A DNA stretch of 64,000 bases from JANMAT01 sp031359995 (GCA_031359995.1 JANMAT010000101.1:62001-126000); one strand, 5' to 3'; counted from the stretch's first letter, positions 25,555 to 34,716 are shown. The notes: generated by a model not told the origin, from the sequence alone. Numbers and translations: made by a program.

Positions 25555-26781
25555 GTGAAGTTCGGTGTCTTCTACGAGCTGCAGCTCCCCAAGCCCTGGG
25601 CACCCGACGACGAGTACGAGCTGCTCAACAACGCGCTCACCCAGATCGAGACGGCCGACAAGCTCGGCTACGACTACGCGTGGGAGGTGGAGCACCACTT
25701 CCTCGAGGAGTACAGCCACTCCTCGGCGCCCGAGGTGTTCCTGGCCGCCGCCAGCCAGCGCACGAAGAACATCCGCCTCGGGCACGGCATCGTGCAGCTG
25801 CCCAGCAACCACCCTGCCCGGGTGGCCGAGCGGGTCAGCACCCTGGACCTCATCAGCCACGGGCGGGTCGAGCTCGGCGTGGGCGAGGGTTCCAGCGTCA
25901 CCGAGCTGCACCCGTTCGACCGCAAGTTCCGCGAGAAGCGCGCCGTGTGGGAGGACGCCATGCGCGCCCTCATGCCCATGTTCTGGAAGGAGGGCTGGGA
26001 GTACCACGGCGAGTACTTCGACTTCCCGCTGCGCAACGTCGTGCCCAAGCCGCGTCAGAAGCCACACCCGCCGTTGTGGGTCGCCTGCAGCCAGCTCGAG
26101 ACCATACAGATGGCGGGCCGTCGCGGCATGGGAGCCCTCGGCTTCCAGTTCGTGTCGGCCGAAGCAGCCCACGCGTGGGTGAACGCCTACTACAACGAGT
26201 TCACCAAGCGCATGGAGAAGCTCACCGACTACGCCACCAACCCGAACATCGCGGTGGTCAGCCAGTTCATGTGCGCCGCCACCGACGAAGAGGCCCGCCG
26301 ACGCGCCGACGGCTCCACGTTCTTCCAGTTCGCCCTCGTCTTCTACAACACCCACGGCCCGGTGGAGCCCGGCACCGTCAGCCTGTGGGACGAGTATCAG
26401 AAGTGGAAGGCCGGCCCGGCCGGTCAGAAGGCGCAGCACGGCGGCCTCGTCGGGTCGCCCACCACCATCCGCCAGAAGCTGCACCGCTTCGCCGAGTCGA
26501 ACGTCGACCAGGTGATCCTGCTGAACCAGGCCGGCCGCAACAGCCACGCCCACATCATGGAGTCGCTCGAGCTGTTCGCCACCGAGGTCATGCCCGAGTT
26601 CCCCGCCATGGAGCCCGACCACGCCGAGTGGAAGCGCAAGGTCCTCGCCGGCGAGGTGCTGCTCGACGACATCGACGTCACCCCGTACACCCTCGTGACC
26701 AACCAGACCCCGGCCAAGCAGTTGAGGGAGCAGGGCATCAGCCCCACCGACGCCGTCGTGCTCTCCCCGGCCACGAGCTGA
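25555..26781 (+). CDS. LLM-class flavin-dependent oxidoreductase
   Basis: A 408-residue luciferase-like monooxygenase-fold protein. It shows an N-terminal KFGVFYELQLP strand, YDYAWEVEHHFLEEYS (the EHHF motif of the bacterial-luciferase branch), NIRLGHGIVQLPSNHPARVAE, RVELGVGEGSS and a C-terminal GSPTTIRQKL. Members oxidise substrates with reduced FMN or F420; this clade typically sits beside amidohydrolases in degradation clusters. It precedes such an amidohydrolase by 14 bp. The GTG at 25555 is selected because the barrel starts immediately. Confidence 0.9.
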   Translation: MKFGVFYELQLPKPWAPDDEYELLNNALTQIETADKLGYDYAWEVEHHFLEEYSHSSAPEVFLAAASQRTKNIRLGHGIVQLPSNHPARVAERVSTLDLISHGRVELGVGEGSSVTELHPFDRKFREKRAVWEDAMRALMPMFWKEGWEYHGEYFDFPLRNVVPKPRQKPHPPLWVACSQLETIQMAGRRGMGALGFQFVSAEAAHAWVNAYYNEFTKRMEKLTDYATNPNIAVVSQFMCAATDEEARRRADGSTFFQFALVFYNTHGPVEPGTVSLWDEYQKWKAGPAGQKAQHGGLVGSPTTIRQKLHRFAESNVDQVILLNQAGRNSHAHIMESLELFATEVMPEFPAMEPDHAEWKRKVLAGEVLLDDIDVTPYTLVTNQTPAKQLREQGISPTDAVVLSPATS

Positions 26782-26795
26782 GCGGAAGGACCCTC

Positions 26796-27995
26796 ATGTA
26801 CGAGATCAAGCGCTTCCCCCACGACGGCACCATCGACGCCGACGGCCACGTGCTGGAGCCCGTGTGGCTCTGGGAGCACTACCTCGAGGAGCGCTACCAG
26901 GAGCGCGCCCTGCGCGTCGTGCTCGACGACGACGGGCTGGAGGAGTTCCAGCTCGACGGACGCCGCAGCCAGCGCACCATCAAGGGCGCCATCTCGGTCA
27001 TGGGCGCCATGGGCGACGACAACGCCCGGCCCAGCCGCGAGCGGCGCTACATGGACCACATCCCCTACGGCGCCGGCGACCCCAACGAGCGCGTCGCCCT
27101 GCTGGAGAAGGAGAACGTGGACGCCACGCTCCTGTACGGCACGCTCGAGCTGCTGTGGGAGTGCGAGCTCACCGACCCCGAGCTCACCATCGCCCACTGC
27201 CGCGCCTACAACCGCTGGCTGGCCGACTTCTGCCGCGAGCACGAGCAGCTGATCCCGATCGCCCACCTCAGCCTGCTCGACCCCGTGGCGTCGGCGGCCG
27301 AGCTGCGCCGCGCCGTCGCCGACGGCTGCAAGGGCGGGTGGGTCACCCCGTTCAGCCACAGCCGCAAGGCCCACGGGCACCCCGACCACGACGTGCTGTG
27401 GCAGACCGCGGTCGAGCTCGACGTGCCCATGACCATCCACCCCGCGTTCGAGCCGACGTGGTGCATCCCCGTGCGCTTCGACGAGCTGGGCCACGCCGCC
27501 GCGTTCCACTACAACGTGATGGGCCGCCAGGGCAGCCAGCAGGCGCTGCTGTCGATGTTCACCCACGGCACCCTCGACCGCTTCCCGACGCTGCGCCTCG
27601 GTGTGCTCGAGGCGGGCATGGGCTGGGCCGGCAGCTTCCTCGACCGGGCCGACGCGGTGTACGACACGATGGTGGGTCGCACGGTGAAGCTGTCGGCCAC
27701 ACCGAGCGAGATCTTCGCCCGCCAGTGCTTCATCTCGGGCGACCCCGACGAGCGCGCCGCCGCGTACATCCTGGACCACGTGGGCTCGCACTGCTTCGCC
27801 TGGGCCTCCGACTACCCGCACCCCGACCACCCGGGCACGTGGGTCGACGCGCTCACCAGCCTGGTGGCCACCCTGGGCGACGAGACCCGCCAGCGCCTAC
27901 TGGGCGACAACATCCGCCGCATCTACAACCTCACCGTCTGCCCCGGCCGGACGGCCGGGACCGGGCGCGACGCGGAACGGGGGACCCGGCGTTAG
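26796..27995 (+). CDS. amidohydrolase-family (PF04909-type) hydrolase or decarboxylase
   Basis: A 399-residue TIM-barrel metal-dependent hydrolase: IDADGHVLEP (the DxH metal site replaces HxH), TPFSHSRKAHGHPDHD, MTIHPAFEPTW, LGVLEAGMGWAGSFLDR and FAWASDYPHPDHPG with the final catalytic Asp. These enzymes hydrolyse or decarboxylate aromatic or cyclic acids. Paired with the LLM oxidoreductase, it is likely part of a small catabolic unit. A GGAAGGA site precedes the ATG. The last 25 residues are basic and lie outside the domain. Confidence 0.9.
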   Translation: MYEIKRFPHDGTIDADGHVLEPVWLWEHYLEERYQERALRVVLDDDGLEEFQLDGRRSQRTIKGAISVMGAMGDDNARPSRERRYMDHIPYGAGDPNERVALLEKENVDATLLYGTLELLWECELTDPELTIAHCRAYNRWLADFCREHEQLIPIAHLSLLDPVASAAELRRAVADGCKGGWVTPFSHSRKAHGHPDHDVLWQTAVELDVPMTIHPAFEPTWCIPVRFDELGHAAAFHYNVMGRQGSQQALLSMFTHGTLDRFPTLRLGVLEAGMGWAGSFLDRADAVYDTMVGRTVKLSATPSEIFARQCFISGDPDERAAAYILDHVGSHCFAWASDYPHPDHPGTWVDALTSLVATLGDETRQRLLGDNIRRIYNLTVCPGRTAGTGRDAERGTRR

Positions 27996-27998
27996 CCT
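27993..27998 (+). promoter_or_regulatory. -10 box (TAGCCT) of a leaderless CPBP transcript
   Basis: TAGCCT overlaps the amidohydrolase TAG stop and is 7 nt from the GTG at 28006; no ribosome site is present. Confidence 0.55.
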
Positions 27999-28005
27999 CC
28001 ACCCC

Positions 28006-28821
28006 GTGCTGAGCCCGTGGCCACCCCCGCTGCCGCCCGGGTGGTACGCCGACCCGGGCGGGGCCGACGCGCAACGGTGGTGGGACGGATCCGGCTGGAC
28101 CGAGCACGTCCACCGCGCCGCCGACGACCCGCCGCCCGGTGGGCCCGTGCCCGTGCGCGGCGCCATCGTCGGCCTGCTCGTGCTGCTGGCGGTTCGGGTG
28201 CTCGTCGAGGTCGCCGTCCGGCCCTTGCGCGACGAGTTCACACCCTTGTGGCTCATGGGTCTGCTGTTCTACGCGGTGGTGTTCGGGCCCATGCTCGTGG
28301 CCGCCCTTCGCGGCCTCGGCGCCGTCGACGCGGGCTGGCGATGGGTACGCACCCAGGTGCAGGCACGCGACCTCGCCTGGGGCGTGGTGGTGTGGATCAG
28401 CACCGTCGCGTCAGGGGCGGTGACGGTGCCGCTCATCCGGATGGTCGGCATCCCGTTCCGCAGCAACGGCGACGTGGTCGCCAACTACCGCACCCTCGAC
28501 ACCGGCCTGTTCGCCGTCACCATGGTCGCCGCCATCGTCGGTGCCCCTCTGGTGGAGGAGCTGTTCTTTCGCGGGCTCGTGCTGCGGGGCCTGATCGACC
28601 GGATCCCACCGTGGGCCGCGGTCGTCGGCCAGGCGGTGGCGTTCGGGCTCTATCACCTGATCCCGGGCTTCGGGTCGGCCAACGCCGGTCTCGTCGTGGT
28701 GCTCACCGGCTACGGCCTGGTGTTCGGGCTGTGGGCCCGGCACTTCCGCCGCCTCGGGCCCACCATGGTCGGCCACGCCATCACCAACACGGTCGCGTTC
28801 CTGATCCTGCTCGTGCGCTGA
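28006..28821 (+). CDS. DUF2510-CPBP intramembrane metalloprotease
   Basis: A 271-residue protein. An N-terminal DUF2510 motif (PPGWYADPGG...WWDGSGWTEH, residues about 10-35) is followed by seven or eight hydrophobic segments and the CPBP (Abi/Rce1-like) motifs: EELFFRGLVLRG around residue 185, a later FGLYHLIPG, and GPTMVGHAITNT. The glutamates and histidines form the metal site. CPBP proteases cleave membrane or prenylated substrates and some give bacteriocin immunity; the target here is unknown. GTG start with a leaderless-type promoter. Confidence 0.9.
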   Translation: MLSPWPPPLPPGWYADPGGADAQRWWDGSGWTEHVHRAADDPPPGGPVPVRGAIVGLLVLLAVRVLVEVAVRPLRDEFTPLWLMGLLFYAVVFGPMLVAALRGLGAVDAGWRWVRTQVQARDLAWGVVVWISTVASGAVTVPLIRMVGIPFRSNGDVVANYRTLDTGLFAVTMVAAIVGAPLVEELFFRGLVLRGLIDRIPPWAAVVGQAVAFGLYHLIPGFGSANAGLVVVLTGYGLVFGLWARHFRRLGPTMVGHAITNTVAFLILLVR

Positions 28822-28833
28822 ACGACACCTCGG

Positions 28834-28839
28834 TAGTGT
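28834..28839 (+). promoter_or_regulatory. -10 box (TAGTGT) of a leaderless transcript for the chagasin-like gene
   Basis: TAGTGT is 7 nt before the GTG at 28847. Confidence 0.5.
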
Positions 28840-28846
28840 CCGGGGC

Positions 28847-29143
28847 GTGGGGGCCTACGACGACGTGACGACGAAGGTGGGTCGACCGTTCGCCGTGCGC
28901 CTCGGGTCGAACCCATCCACCGGCTACGCCTGGTACCTGACGCCCGACGACCACGTCGAGATGGTCGAGGAGCGCTTCGAAGGACCCGACGGCGGGCTCG
29001 TGGGGGTCGGCGGCACGCAGGTGTTCACGCTGCGGGCGGTGCGCACCGGCAAGGCGCTGCTCTCGTTCGTGCACCGCCGCTCCTGGGAGCGCGACACGCC
29101 GCCGCTCCAGGTGCAGCACGTGGTGGTGCGGGCCCGGCGCTGA
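28847..29143 (+). CDS. chagasin-like (I42) cysteine-protease inhibitor family protein
   Basis: A 98-residue single domain with the three inhibitor loops of the chagasin family: NPSTGY (residues about 24-29), a central GVGGTQVF, and HRRSWE near the C-terminus in place of the usual RPW/RPF. There is no signal peptide, so it would act in the cytoplasm or is a non-inhibitory relative. It lies next to a membrane protease and convergent to two peptidases, but no target can be assigned. Confidence 0.8.
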   Translation: MGAYDDVTTKVGRPFAVRLGSNPSTGYAWYLTPDDHVEMVEERFEGPDGGLVGVGGTQVFTLRAVRTGKALLSFVHRRSWERDTPPLQVQHVVVRARR

Positions 29144-29149
29144 GCGCCG

Positions 29150-30223
29150 CTACCGGAACGCGCTGGGGCACACGTCGGCGTAGGCCACCATGCCGGCCAT
29201 CGAGTGGGCGTGCACCATGGCGTGCACCACGGCGCGCGACGCGGTGGTGGCGGCCGCGGCCAGCAGCTGGTCGAGCTGCTGGGGCCGGCCGGCGTCGTCC
29301 TTGTAGGCGGTGGTGGCCCGCCCGCCCAACGGGCACGTGCCGGTGGCCAGGGAGAAGGTGACGTCGCCGTCGACCATGAGGTGCAGCGGGTCGATGGCAC
29401 GGGCCAGACCGTCGTGGATCGCCTCGGCCAGCTTGTGGGCCTCGACCTTGGTGAGGTCGGCGTCGGTGGCCACGATGGCCAGCGTGGTGTTGCGGGGTGG
29501 CGTGGTGCGGGCCTCGCCCGCCACGGCGGCGGCCCGTTCGGCATCGGCGCGCGTGGGGCGCTTCAGACCCAGCTCGCGCGGCAGCAGCGAGCGGGCACCG
29601 AGCAGCTCGCCGCTGGCCGGCAGCACGGTCGACCCCGCCGCGTTCAGGGCTACCAGCACGCCGACGGTGACGCCGCTGGGCAGTACGGCGCTGGCCGAGC
29701 CGATGCCGCCCTTCAGGCCGCCGGCCCGCGCACCGGTGCCGGCGCCCACGCAACCCTGGGCCACGGGCCCGGAGCCACCCCGGCCGGCGGCGGCGGCCAC
29801 GGCCCGGCGTCCGAAGGCGGCGTCGGGCCGGTTGGCCCACGCGCCCCTGCCGAGGTCGAGCAGCACGGCGGCAGGCACCACGGGCACGACGTGGTGGGGC
29901 TGGGGCCCGACCACGATGCCAATGTTGCGCTCGGCCAGCCAGCCGACCACACCGTCGGCGGCGGCCAGACCGTAGGCGCTACCACCGGTGAGGCACACGG
30001 CGTGCACCTCCTGCACGAGCCGGTGGGGGTCGAGGGCATCGGTCTCGCGCGTACCCGGCGCGCCGCCCCGCACGTCCACCCCGGCGACGGTGCCCTTGGG
30101 CGGCAGCACGACCGTGACGCCCGTGCACCACGACGAGTTCGAGCGGTGGGCGTGCCCAACGCGGATGCCGGGCACGTCGGTGATGTCGTTGCGGGCGCCG
30201 GCGCCCACGGTGACCGGGGCCAC
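29150..30223 (-). CDS. P1-family (DmpA/S58-type) self-processing aminopeptidase
   Basis: A 357-residue Ntn-like hydrolase: NDITDVPGIRVGHA at the N-terminus, CLTGGSAYGLAAADGVV, and GGLKGGIGSAS around the autocleavage site, where the Ser after Gly becomes the new N-terminal nucleophile. NTTLAIVATDADLTK and VHAMVHAHSMAGMV follow. Members hydrolyse N-terminal D- or beta-amino acids or lactam-like substrates. It starts 3 bp after the stop of an M20 peptidase, so the two are co-expressed. GTG start. Confidence 0.9.
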   Translation of the reverse strand: MAPVTVGAGARNDITDVPGIRVGHAHRSNSSWCTGVTVVLPPKGTVAGVDVRGGAPGTRETDALDPHRLVQEVHAVCLTGGSAYGLAAADGVVGWLAERNIGIVVGPQPHHVVPVVPAAVLLDLGRGAWANRPDAAFGRRAVAAAAGRGGSGPVAQGCVGAGTGARAGGLKGGIGSASAVLPSGVTVGVLVALNAAGSTVLPASGELLGARSLLPRELGLKRPTRADAERAAAVAGEARTTPPRNTTLAIVATDADLTKVEAHKLAEAIHDGLARAIDPLHLMVDGDVTFSLATGTCPLGGRATTAYKDDAGRPQQLDQLLAAAATTASRAVVHAMVHAHSMAGMVAYADVCPSAFR

Positions 30224-30226
30224 GGC

Positions 30227-31414
30227 TCAGCCCTGGGCGGCGGCGAAGAAGCGCTGGGCGGCGTCCACGTACACCTCGGCGTGCCGGGCGATGTCAGCGA
30301 TCTCCACGAACTCGTCGGCCTGGTGGGCGATGAACTTGCCGCCCGGTCCGTACACGAGGCTCGGGATGCCGGTTCGGCTGGTGAGCACCGTGCCGTCGGT
30401 CGCCCCCGGCACGCCGCCCAGGCGAGGTGTCTCGCCGAGCACGCCGGCGTGGGCGTCCCACACCGCCCGCACGAGCGGGTCGTCGGGCGACACCTCGACG
30501 ACGGGCCGGTCGTCGATCAGTTCGACCTCGGTGCTGATGCCGATGCCGGCGCCCGCCTGGCGCGCCGCGTCACGCAGTTCGGCGAGCAGCACGCCGTGCT
30601 CGATGCCCGGGATGGTGCGCACGTCGAGCCACACCGACGCGTCGGCCGGCATCACGTTCATCTGCACCGGCGCACCGGCGTGCACGACGGTGGGGGTGAG
30701 CCACACCCGGCCCAGGTGCTCGTGGTCGCCGAGCCGCTCGTGCAGCGAGCGCTCCATCTCCTCGACGGCGGTCAGGAAGCGCCCGAGGGCCCGGTTGGGG
30801 TTGGCGCCGGCGAAGGGCATGGCGCCGTGGGCCATGCGACCGTGGAAGTCGACCCGCAGGCGCAGCGCACCCTTGGCCACGGTGCAGATCTCACCGGCCT
30901 CGGGCTCACAGCAGATGATCCCAACGACGCCGGCGAGGCGACCCCGGGCCACGAAGTCCTTGGCCCCGGCCATCATGCCCTCCTCGTCACACAAGGCGGC
31001 GATCATGACCCGACCGGGGAACGGGCCGCGGTCGGCCAGGGCGCGCGCCGCGTACAGCGCGGCCGCCAGGCCGGCCTTCATGTCGGCCGAGCCCCGCCCG
31101 TAGAGGCGGCCGTCGATGATCCGGGCCGCGAACGGGTCGACGGTCCACAGGTTCACGTCGCCCTCGGTGACCACGTCGGTGTGGCCCTCGAAGGCCAGCG
31201 TGGGCCCGGGCCGGCCGCCGTCGACGATGCAGTGCACGTTCGGGCGCCCGGGGGCGACCACGTCGACCACCGGCTCCCAGCCGAAGTGCCGCATGAGCCC
31301 GGCCACGTGGTCGGCCGCCGGCTGCTCGCAGCGATCCGTGGTCGGGTCGAAGACGCTCGGGATGCGCACCAGCGCCTGCACCGTCTCCACGAGCGCGCCG
31401 TGATCGATCCCCAT
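30227..31414 (-). CDS. M20-family metallopeptidase (ArgE/DapE/succinyl-diaminopimelate-type)
   Basis: A 395-residue dizinc hydrolase with FEGHTDVV (metal His and catalytic Asp), GRGSADMKAG (bridging Asp), ALCDEEGM (catalytic Glu), CEPEAGE (metal Glu), GRMAHGAMPFAG in the lid domain and a final IAHQADEFV His. All catalytic residues are present. It removes acyl groups or N-terminal residues; the substrate is unresolved. It leads a two-gene operon with the P1 peptidase. A TACGCT box lies 7 nt before the ATG, giving a leaderless-type start. Confidence 0.9.
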   Translation of the reverse strand: MGIDHGALVETVQALVRIPSVFDPTTDRCEQPAADHVAGLMRHFGWEPVVDVVAPGRPNVHCIVDGGRPGPTLAFEGHTDVVTEGDVNLWTVDPFAARIIDGRLYGRGSADMKAGLAAALYAARALADRGPFPGRVMIAALCDEEGMMAGAKDFVARGRLAGVVGIICCEPEAGEICTVAKGALRLRVDFHGRMAHGAMPFAGANPNRALGRFLTAVEEMERSLHERLGDHEHLGRVWLTPTVVHAGAPVQMNVMPADASVWLDVRTIPGIEHGVLLAELRDAARQAGAGIGISTEVELIDDRPVVEVSPDDPLVRAVWDAHAGVLGETPRLGGVPGATDGTVLTSRTGIPSLVYGPGGKFIAHQADEFVEIADIARHAEVYVDAAQRFFAAAQG

Positions 31415-31421
31415 GGATCCG

Positions 31422-31427
31422 AGCGTA
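31422..31427 (-). promoter_or_regulatory. -10 box (TACGCT) of a leaderless transcript for the M20 peptidase
   Basis: On the minus strand TACGCT is 7 nt ahead of the ATG at 31414-31412. Confidence 0.55.
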
Positions 31428-31503
31428 CCCGGGTCGCTCCCGCAGGCCCGTGCCCGGCGTCCAGCCGTGCCGTCCGGTGCGTGCACGACCGGAAAAGTGA
31501 CCA

Positions 31504-31509
31504 TAGGAT
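31504..31509 (+). promoter_or_regulatory. candidate -10 box (TAGGAT) for the second LLM gene
   Basis: TAGGAT in an unusually AT-rich patch (TAGGATCAATTTCC) 65 bp before the ATG at 31574. Confidence 0.35.
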
Positions 31510-31573
31510 CAATTTCCTGCAGCAGCGCCGGCACCGGGCCGGCGACGCCGAGCACACCGGGGGACAGCACAGC

Positions 31574-32665
31574 ATGAAGGTCGGCCTCACCATCGCGCCC
31601 ACCCATCCGATCGCCGGACTGGAGATGACACTGGGTCTGGCCCACGCCATGCAGTGCGACTCGGTGTGGATGCCCGACCACATCCTCGGCGTGTTCCACC
31701 CGGGCCTGTGGAGCGAGATGGCGTTCTCGGCCATGTCGAGCGATCCCGACGCCTACTACGACCCGTTCATCATGGGCGGCATCCTCGCCGACAAGACCCA
31801 GCTGCCCGTCGGCCTGTCGGTCACCGACACGGTGCGGCGCAAGGGTGCCGACCTCGCCCGCAGCGCCCTCACGCTGCAGCACCTGCTGCCCGGCGGGTTC
31901 ATCCTCGGCATCGGTTCGGGCGAGGCCGAGAGCCTGGTCACCTTCGGCTACGACTTCTCGACGCCGGTCGCCGAGTGCGAGCAGGCGCTGCGCGAGATCC
32001 GCAGCCTGCTCGACGACGGCGTGATGCCGCCCGACATGGGCCTGTCGGGTCGCATGGGCATGCCGTTGGAGAGCGCGGCGGGCAAGCCCGAGGTGTGGGT
32101 CGCCGGCCACGGTCCCCGCATGCTGCGCCTCACCGGCACCTACGGCGACGGCTGGCTTCCGGCGTGGCCCATGTCGCCCGACGAGTACGGCCGCCGGGGT
32201 GACGTCATCGACGGCTGGGCCGACAAGGCCGGCCGGGCCCACCCCGTGCGCTCGATGCTCCCGTTCATCATGCTCGGCCAGTCGAAGGAGTACATCGCCG
32301 ACCTCATGGAGCGCGACCCGCTGGGCAAGCTCTTCGCCCTGTTCTGCCCGGCCGACCTCTGGACCGCCCACGGCTTCCACCACCCCTTCGGCGACGACTC
32401 GAAGGGCTTCATCGATCTCATCGTGCACGACCTCGATCCGAACGAGCTGCGCTCGCTGGCGCCCCAGATGCCGTTCGAGCTCGTGGAGGAAGTGATCATG
32501 ATGGGCAGTGCCGAGGACGTGGGAGCCCGCCTGTCGGGCTACGCGGCCAACGGCCTGGCCCACGTGGTGCTGGCCAACCTCACCGGCGTGGTCGGTGGAC
32601 TGAGCGAGATCGAGACCAACGCGCCCCAGTTCTTCGCCCTGCGGGAGATGCTGCGCGGGATGTGA
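31574..32665 (+). CDS. LLM-class oxidoreductase, F420-dependent-like
   Basis: A 363-residue luciferase-like barrel opening MKVGLTIAPTHPIAGLE, with DSVWMPDHILG (the DH motif common in F420-dependent members), LPVGLSVTDTVRRKGADLAR, GGFILGIGSGEAESL and PEVWVAGHGPRMLRLTGTYGDG. It resembles F420-dependent N5,N10-methylene-H4MPT-reductase-like and phthiodiolone-reductase-like enzymes. It stands alone, divergent from the M20 peptidase. Confidence 0.88.
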   Translation: MKVGLTIAPTHPIAGLEMTLGLAHAMQCDSVWMPDHILGVFHPGLWSEMAFSAMSSDPDAYYDPFIMGGILADKTQLPVGLSVTDTVRRKGADLARSALTLQHLLPGGFILGIGSGEAESLVTFGYDFSTPVAECEQALREIRSLLDDGVMPPDMGLSGRMGMPLESAAGKPEVWVAGHGPRMLRLTGTYGDGWLPAWPMSPDEYGRRGDVIDGWADKAGRAHPVRSMLPFIMLGQSKEYIADLMERDPLGKLFALFCPADLWTAHGFHHPFGDDSKGFIDLIVHDLDPNELRSLAPQMPFELVEEVIMMGSAEDVGARLSGYAANGLAHVVLANLTGVVGGLSEIETNAPQFFALREMLRGM

Positions 32666-32674
32666 TCGACCGGG

Positions 32675-33202
32675 TCAGCGCGCTGAGCCGATCTCGCGCG
32701 CCAGTCGGAAGATGTCGTCGTTGCCCGTTCGCCAGCGCACCGTCAGCTGGCAACGGGCGATGCGCCACCCCGCCGTGGTGCGCACCACCCGGTTCGTGTA
32801 GTGACCACCGAGCAGGCACCAGTTCACGGTGTCGGCCGGCCAGGCGTGCTCGGCCAGCGTGGCCGGGGAGAAGAAGTGCTGGGCCTGGAGCTCGATCTCG
32901 TAGTGGGCGCGGTCGGTGTCGCGCGGATCGAAGTGAACGACCAGGTTGCCCAACAGGTGCTGGGTCGCGTCGAAGCTGCCGTTGGTGCGGCGCACGTCGT
33001 CGACCCACGCGTCGGCCGGCCGCGGGCCACCGGGTCGACCCGACCACGACGAGAAGTCGAGCTCGCACGGGTCCGTGAAGCACGAGCGGTACAGGGCCCA
33101 GTCGCGCCGGTCGATGCCGGTGGCGTAGCGCAGGGCGACCTCCGCGATGCCCTGGCGGTCGGCCGCTCGCAGGTCTCCGGTCAGCACGTCGTCGGTCAGC
33201 AC
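32675..33202 (-). CDS. SnoaL-like (NTF2-fold) protein
   Basis: A 175-residue cone-barrel protein with the SnoaL_4 pattern: RQGIAEVALRYATGIDRRDWALYRSCF at the N-terminus (split over helix 1 and strand 1), ATQHLLGNLVVHFD, and VNWCLLGGHYTNRVVRTTAGWRI. Members are small isomerases, dehydratases or dioxygenase subunits; the residues do not settle the reaction. The GTG start is fixed by AAGGAG. It begins 12 bp after the esterase stop, so both are in one operon. Confidence 0.87.
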   Translation of the reverse strand: MLTDDVLTGDLRAADRQGIAEVALRYATGIDRRDWALYRSCFTDPCELDFSSWSGRPGGPRPADAWVDDVRRTNGSFDATQHLLGNLVVHFDPRDTDRAHYEIELQAQHFFSPATLAEHAWPADTVNWCLLGGHYTNRVVRTTAGWRIARCQLTVRWRTGNDDIFRLAREIGSAR

Positions 33203-33214
33203 GTCGCTCCTTGG

Positions 33215-34675
33215 CTAGGCCCAGGCCGCGATGCCCGCCCAGGCCTGCCGCGTGGCGAGGTCCGGGTCGATCTCCACGTGCGGGTCGACGTCGAGTCGGA
33301 GCACCTGGCGGTCGTCAGGTGTGTACGGCGACCAACCGGCCCGGCCGTGGCGGCCGAACGCCAGCCACGCGTCAGCGGTGGCGTCGGCCAGCGGAGCACG
33401 ATCGGCACCCATGCCGAGGAAGAGCTCGACACCGGGCTGGTGCAGGTTGTGGAACACGAACGGGATCTCGATGCCGTGGCAGGCACCGAGGACACCGCCG
33501 AACGCGGGCGACGGCCACGTGAACCGGTACAGCCACGTGGCGTTGCCGGCCGCCGACCGGGCTTCGGCCAGGCGCAGCGCCGGCAGTCGGAAGGTTGCGT
33601 CGGTGGCGATGGCCGTGGCCAGCTGCGAGGCGGTCGCGCCGGGCCGATCGGTGCGGTACGCGGCGAGGGCGGCGGCCCCGGCCTCGCCGAACGTGCGCCG
33701 GGCGATCGCCTCCACCATGGCCTCGTCCATGGCCGCGTGCTTCGTGTCGAACGCGGTGAACAGCGCCATCTCGTCACGGGTGGTGCCGAGCAGCAGGGGC
33801 ACGTCGTTGGCGGCCGCCGCCGCCAGCACACGGGCGACCGTGTCGGGCAGCACCACGCCGTCAGCCGTGGGCGACGCCGCGGTGATGCCCTTGAAGCTGT
33901 CGACGAAGAGCGTGTTCTGGGCCTCGACCAGCGCGCCGGTGGCCATGGCCCGAAGGGCGGCGTCGGCGGCCAGTGCACCGCCACCGGCCGCCACCCGCAA
34001 CTCGGCGGCGGCCTCCTCGGCCCGCTCGAGCGGGCGGATCTGGGTCACGCTGGCGCTCTGGGCCACCGCCCGGTGGAACAGGCCCCGAGCCGACTCGGCG
34101 GCGAGCAGGGCGACCACGCTGGCCCCACCGGCCGACTCGCCGAAGACCGTGACGTTGTCGGGGTTGCCGCCGAAGGCGGTGATGTTGGCCCGCACCCACC
34201 GCAGGGCCTCGACCTGGTCGAGCAGGCCCAGGTTGCCCGAGCCGGGTGAGAGGCCGTAGGTGAACCCGAGCGCGCCGAGGCGGTAGTTGAGCGTCACCAC
34301 GACCACGTCGCCCCGGCGGGCCAGCGCGGCACCGTCGTACCAGCGCGACCGCCCCGTGCCGGTGGCGAAGGCACCCCCGTGGATCCACACCAGCACCGGT
34401 CGGGTCGCCCCGTCGCGGGCCGGCGTCCACACGTTCAACGACAGGCACGTGGCCTCGTCCATGGGCAGGTCGTCGCCCGACAGCAGCGTCTCGAGCATGG
34501 TCGGCACCTGGGGCGCCGCCGGCCCGTAGGCGCTGGCGTCGACGACCCCATCGGCCGCAGGCACGGCAACGGGTCGCTCGAACCGCTCGGCCGTGGCGTA
34601 GCGGACGCCGAGGTAGCGCTCGATGCCGTCCGCCCCCAGCACGCCCTGCACGCGCCCCGCCGGCGCCTTGGCCAT
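33215..34675 (-). CDS. type-B carboxylesterase
   Basis: A 486-residue alpha/beta hydrolase: LNVWTPARDG and VWIHGGAFATGTG (oxyanion hole), nucleophile elbow FGESAGGAS, the GTTRDEM acid region and CHGIEIPFVF with the catalytic His. All members of the triad are present. Such enzymes hydrolyse small carboxyl esters. The ATG at 34675 is chosen because a GAGGTG ribosome site lies 6 nt upstream. The same segment contains the end of an 8-codon upstream ORF. Confidence 0.9.
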   Translation of the reverse strand: MAKAPAGRVQGVLGADGIERYLGVRYATAERFERPVAVPAADGVVDASAYGPAAPQVPTMLETLLSGDDLPMDEATCLSLNVWTPARDGATRPVLVWIHGGAFATGTGRSRWYDGAALARRGDVVVVTLNYRLGALGFTYGLSPGSGNLGLLDQVEALRWVRANITAFGGNPDNVTVFGESAGGASVVALLAAESARGLFHRAVAQSASVTQIRPLERAEEAAAELRVAAGGGALAADAALRAMATGALVEAQNTLFVDSFKGITAASPTADGVVLPDTVARVLAAAAANDVPLLLGTTRDEMALFTAFDTKHAAMDEAMVEAIARRTFGEAGAAALAAYRTDRPGATASQLATAIATDATFRLPALRLAEARSAAGNATWLYRFTWPSPAFGGVLGACHGIEIPFVFHNLHQPGVELFLGMGADRAPLADATADAWLAFGRHGRAGWSPYTPDDRQVLRLDVDPHVEIDPDLATRQAWAGIAAWA

Positions 34676-34680
34676 CGGGT

Positions 34681-34707
34681 TCACCTCGCACCGCCGTGCT
34701 GCGTCAT
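34681..34707 (-). CDS. 8-codon leader ORF (MTQHGGAR) ahead of the esterase
   Basis: An ATG at 34707-34705 opens MTQHGGAR and stops with TGA at 34683-34681, 5 nt before the esterase ATG. A TACCCT box lies 6 nt upstream of this ATG, so the transcript would start on it. The esterase ribosome site (GAGGTG) is inside the last codons, so translation of the leader could control access to it. This is inference from spacing. Confidence 0.45.
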   Translation of the reverse strand: MTQHGGAR

Positions 34708-34716
34708 GGTGCGAGG
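34684..34716. promoter_or_regulatory. inverted repeat over the esterase promoter
   Basis: CCTCGCACC and its exact complement GGTGCGAGG (9-bp arms, 15-bp spacer) overlap the TACCCT -10 box and the leader ORF. It is a candidate operator. Confidence 0.4.

Noticed and set aside
29204..32665. A 1153-codon plus-strand open frame
   Set aside because: Only the last 363 codons are a real LLM gene. The rest is the shadow of the minus-strand P1 and M20 peptidases.
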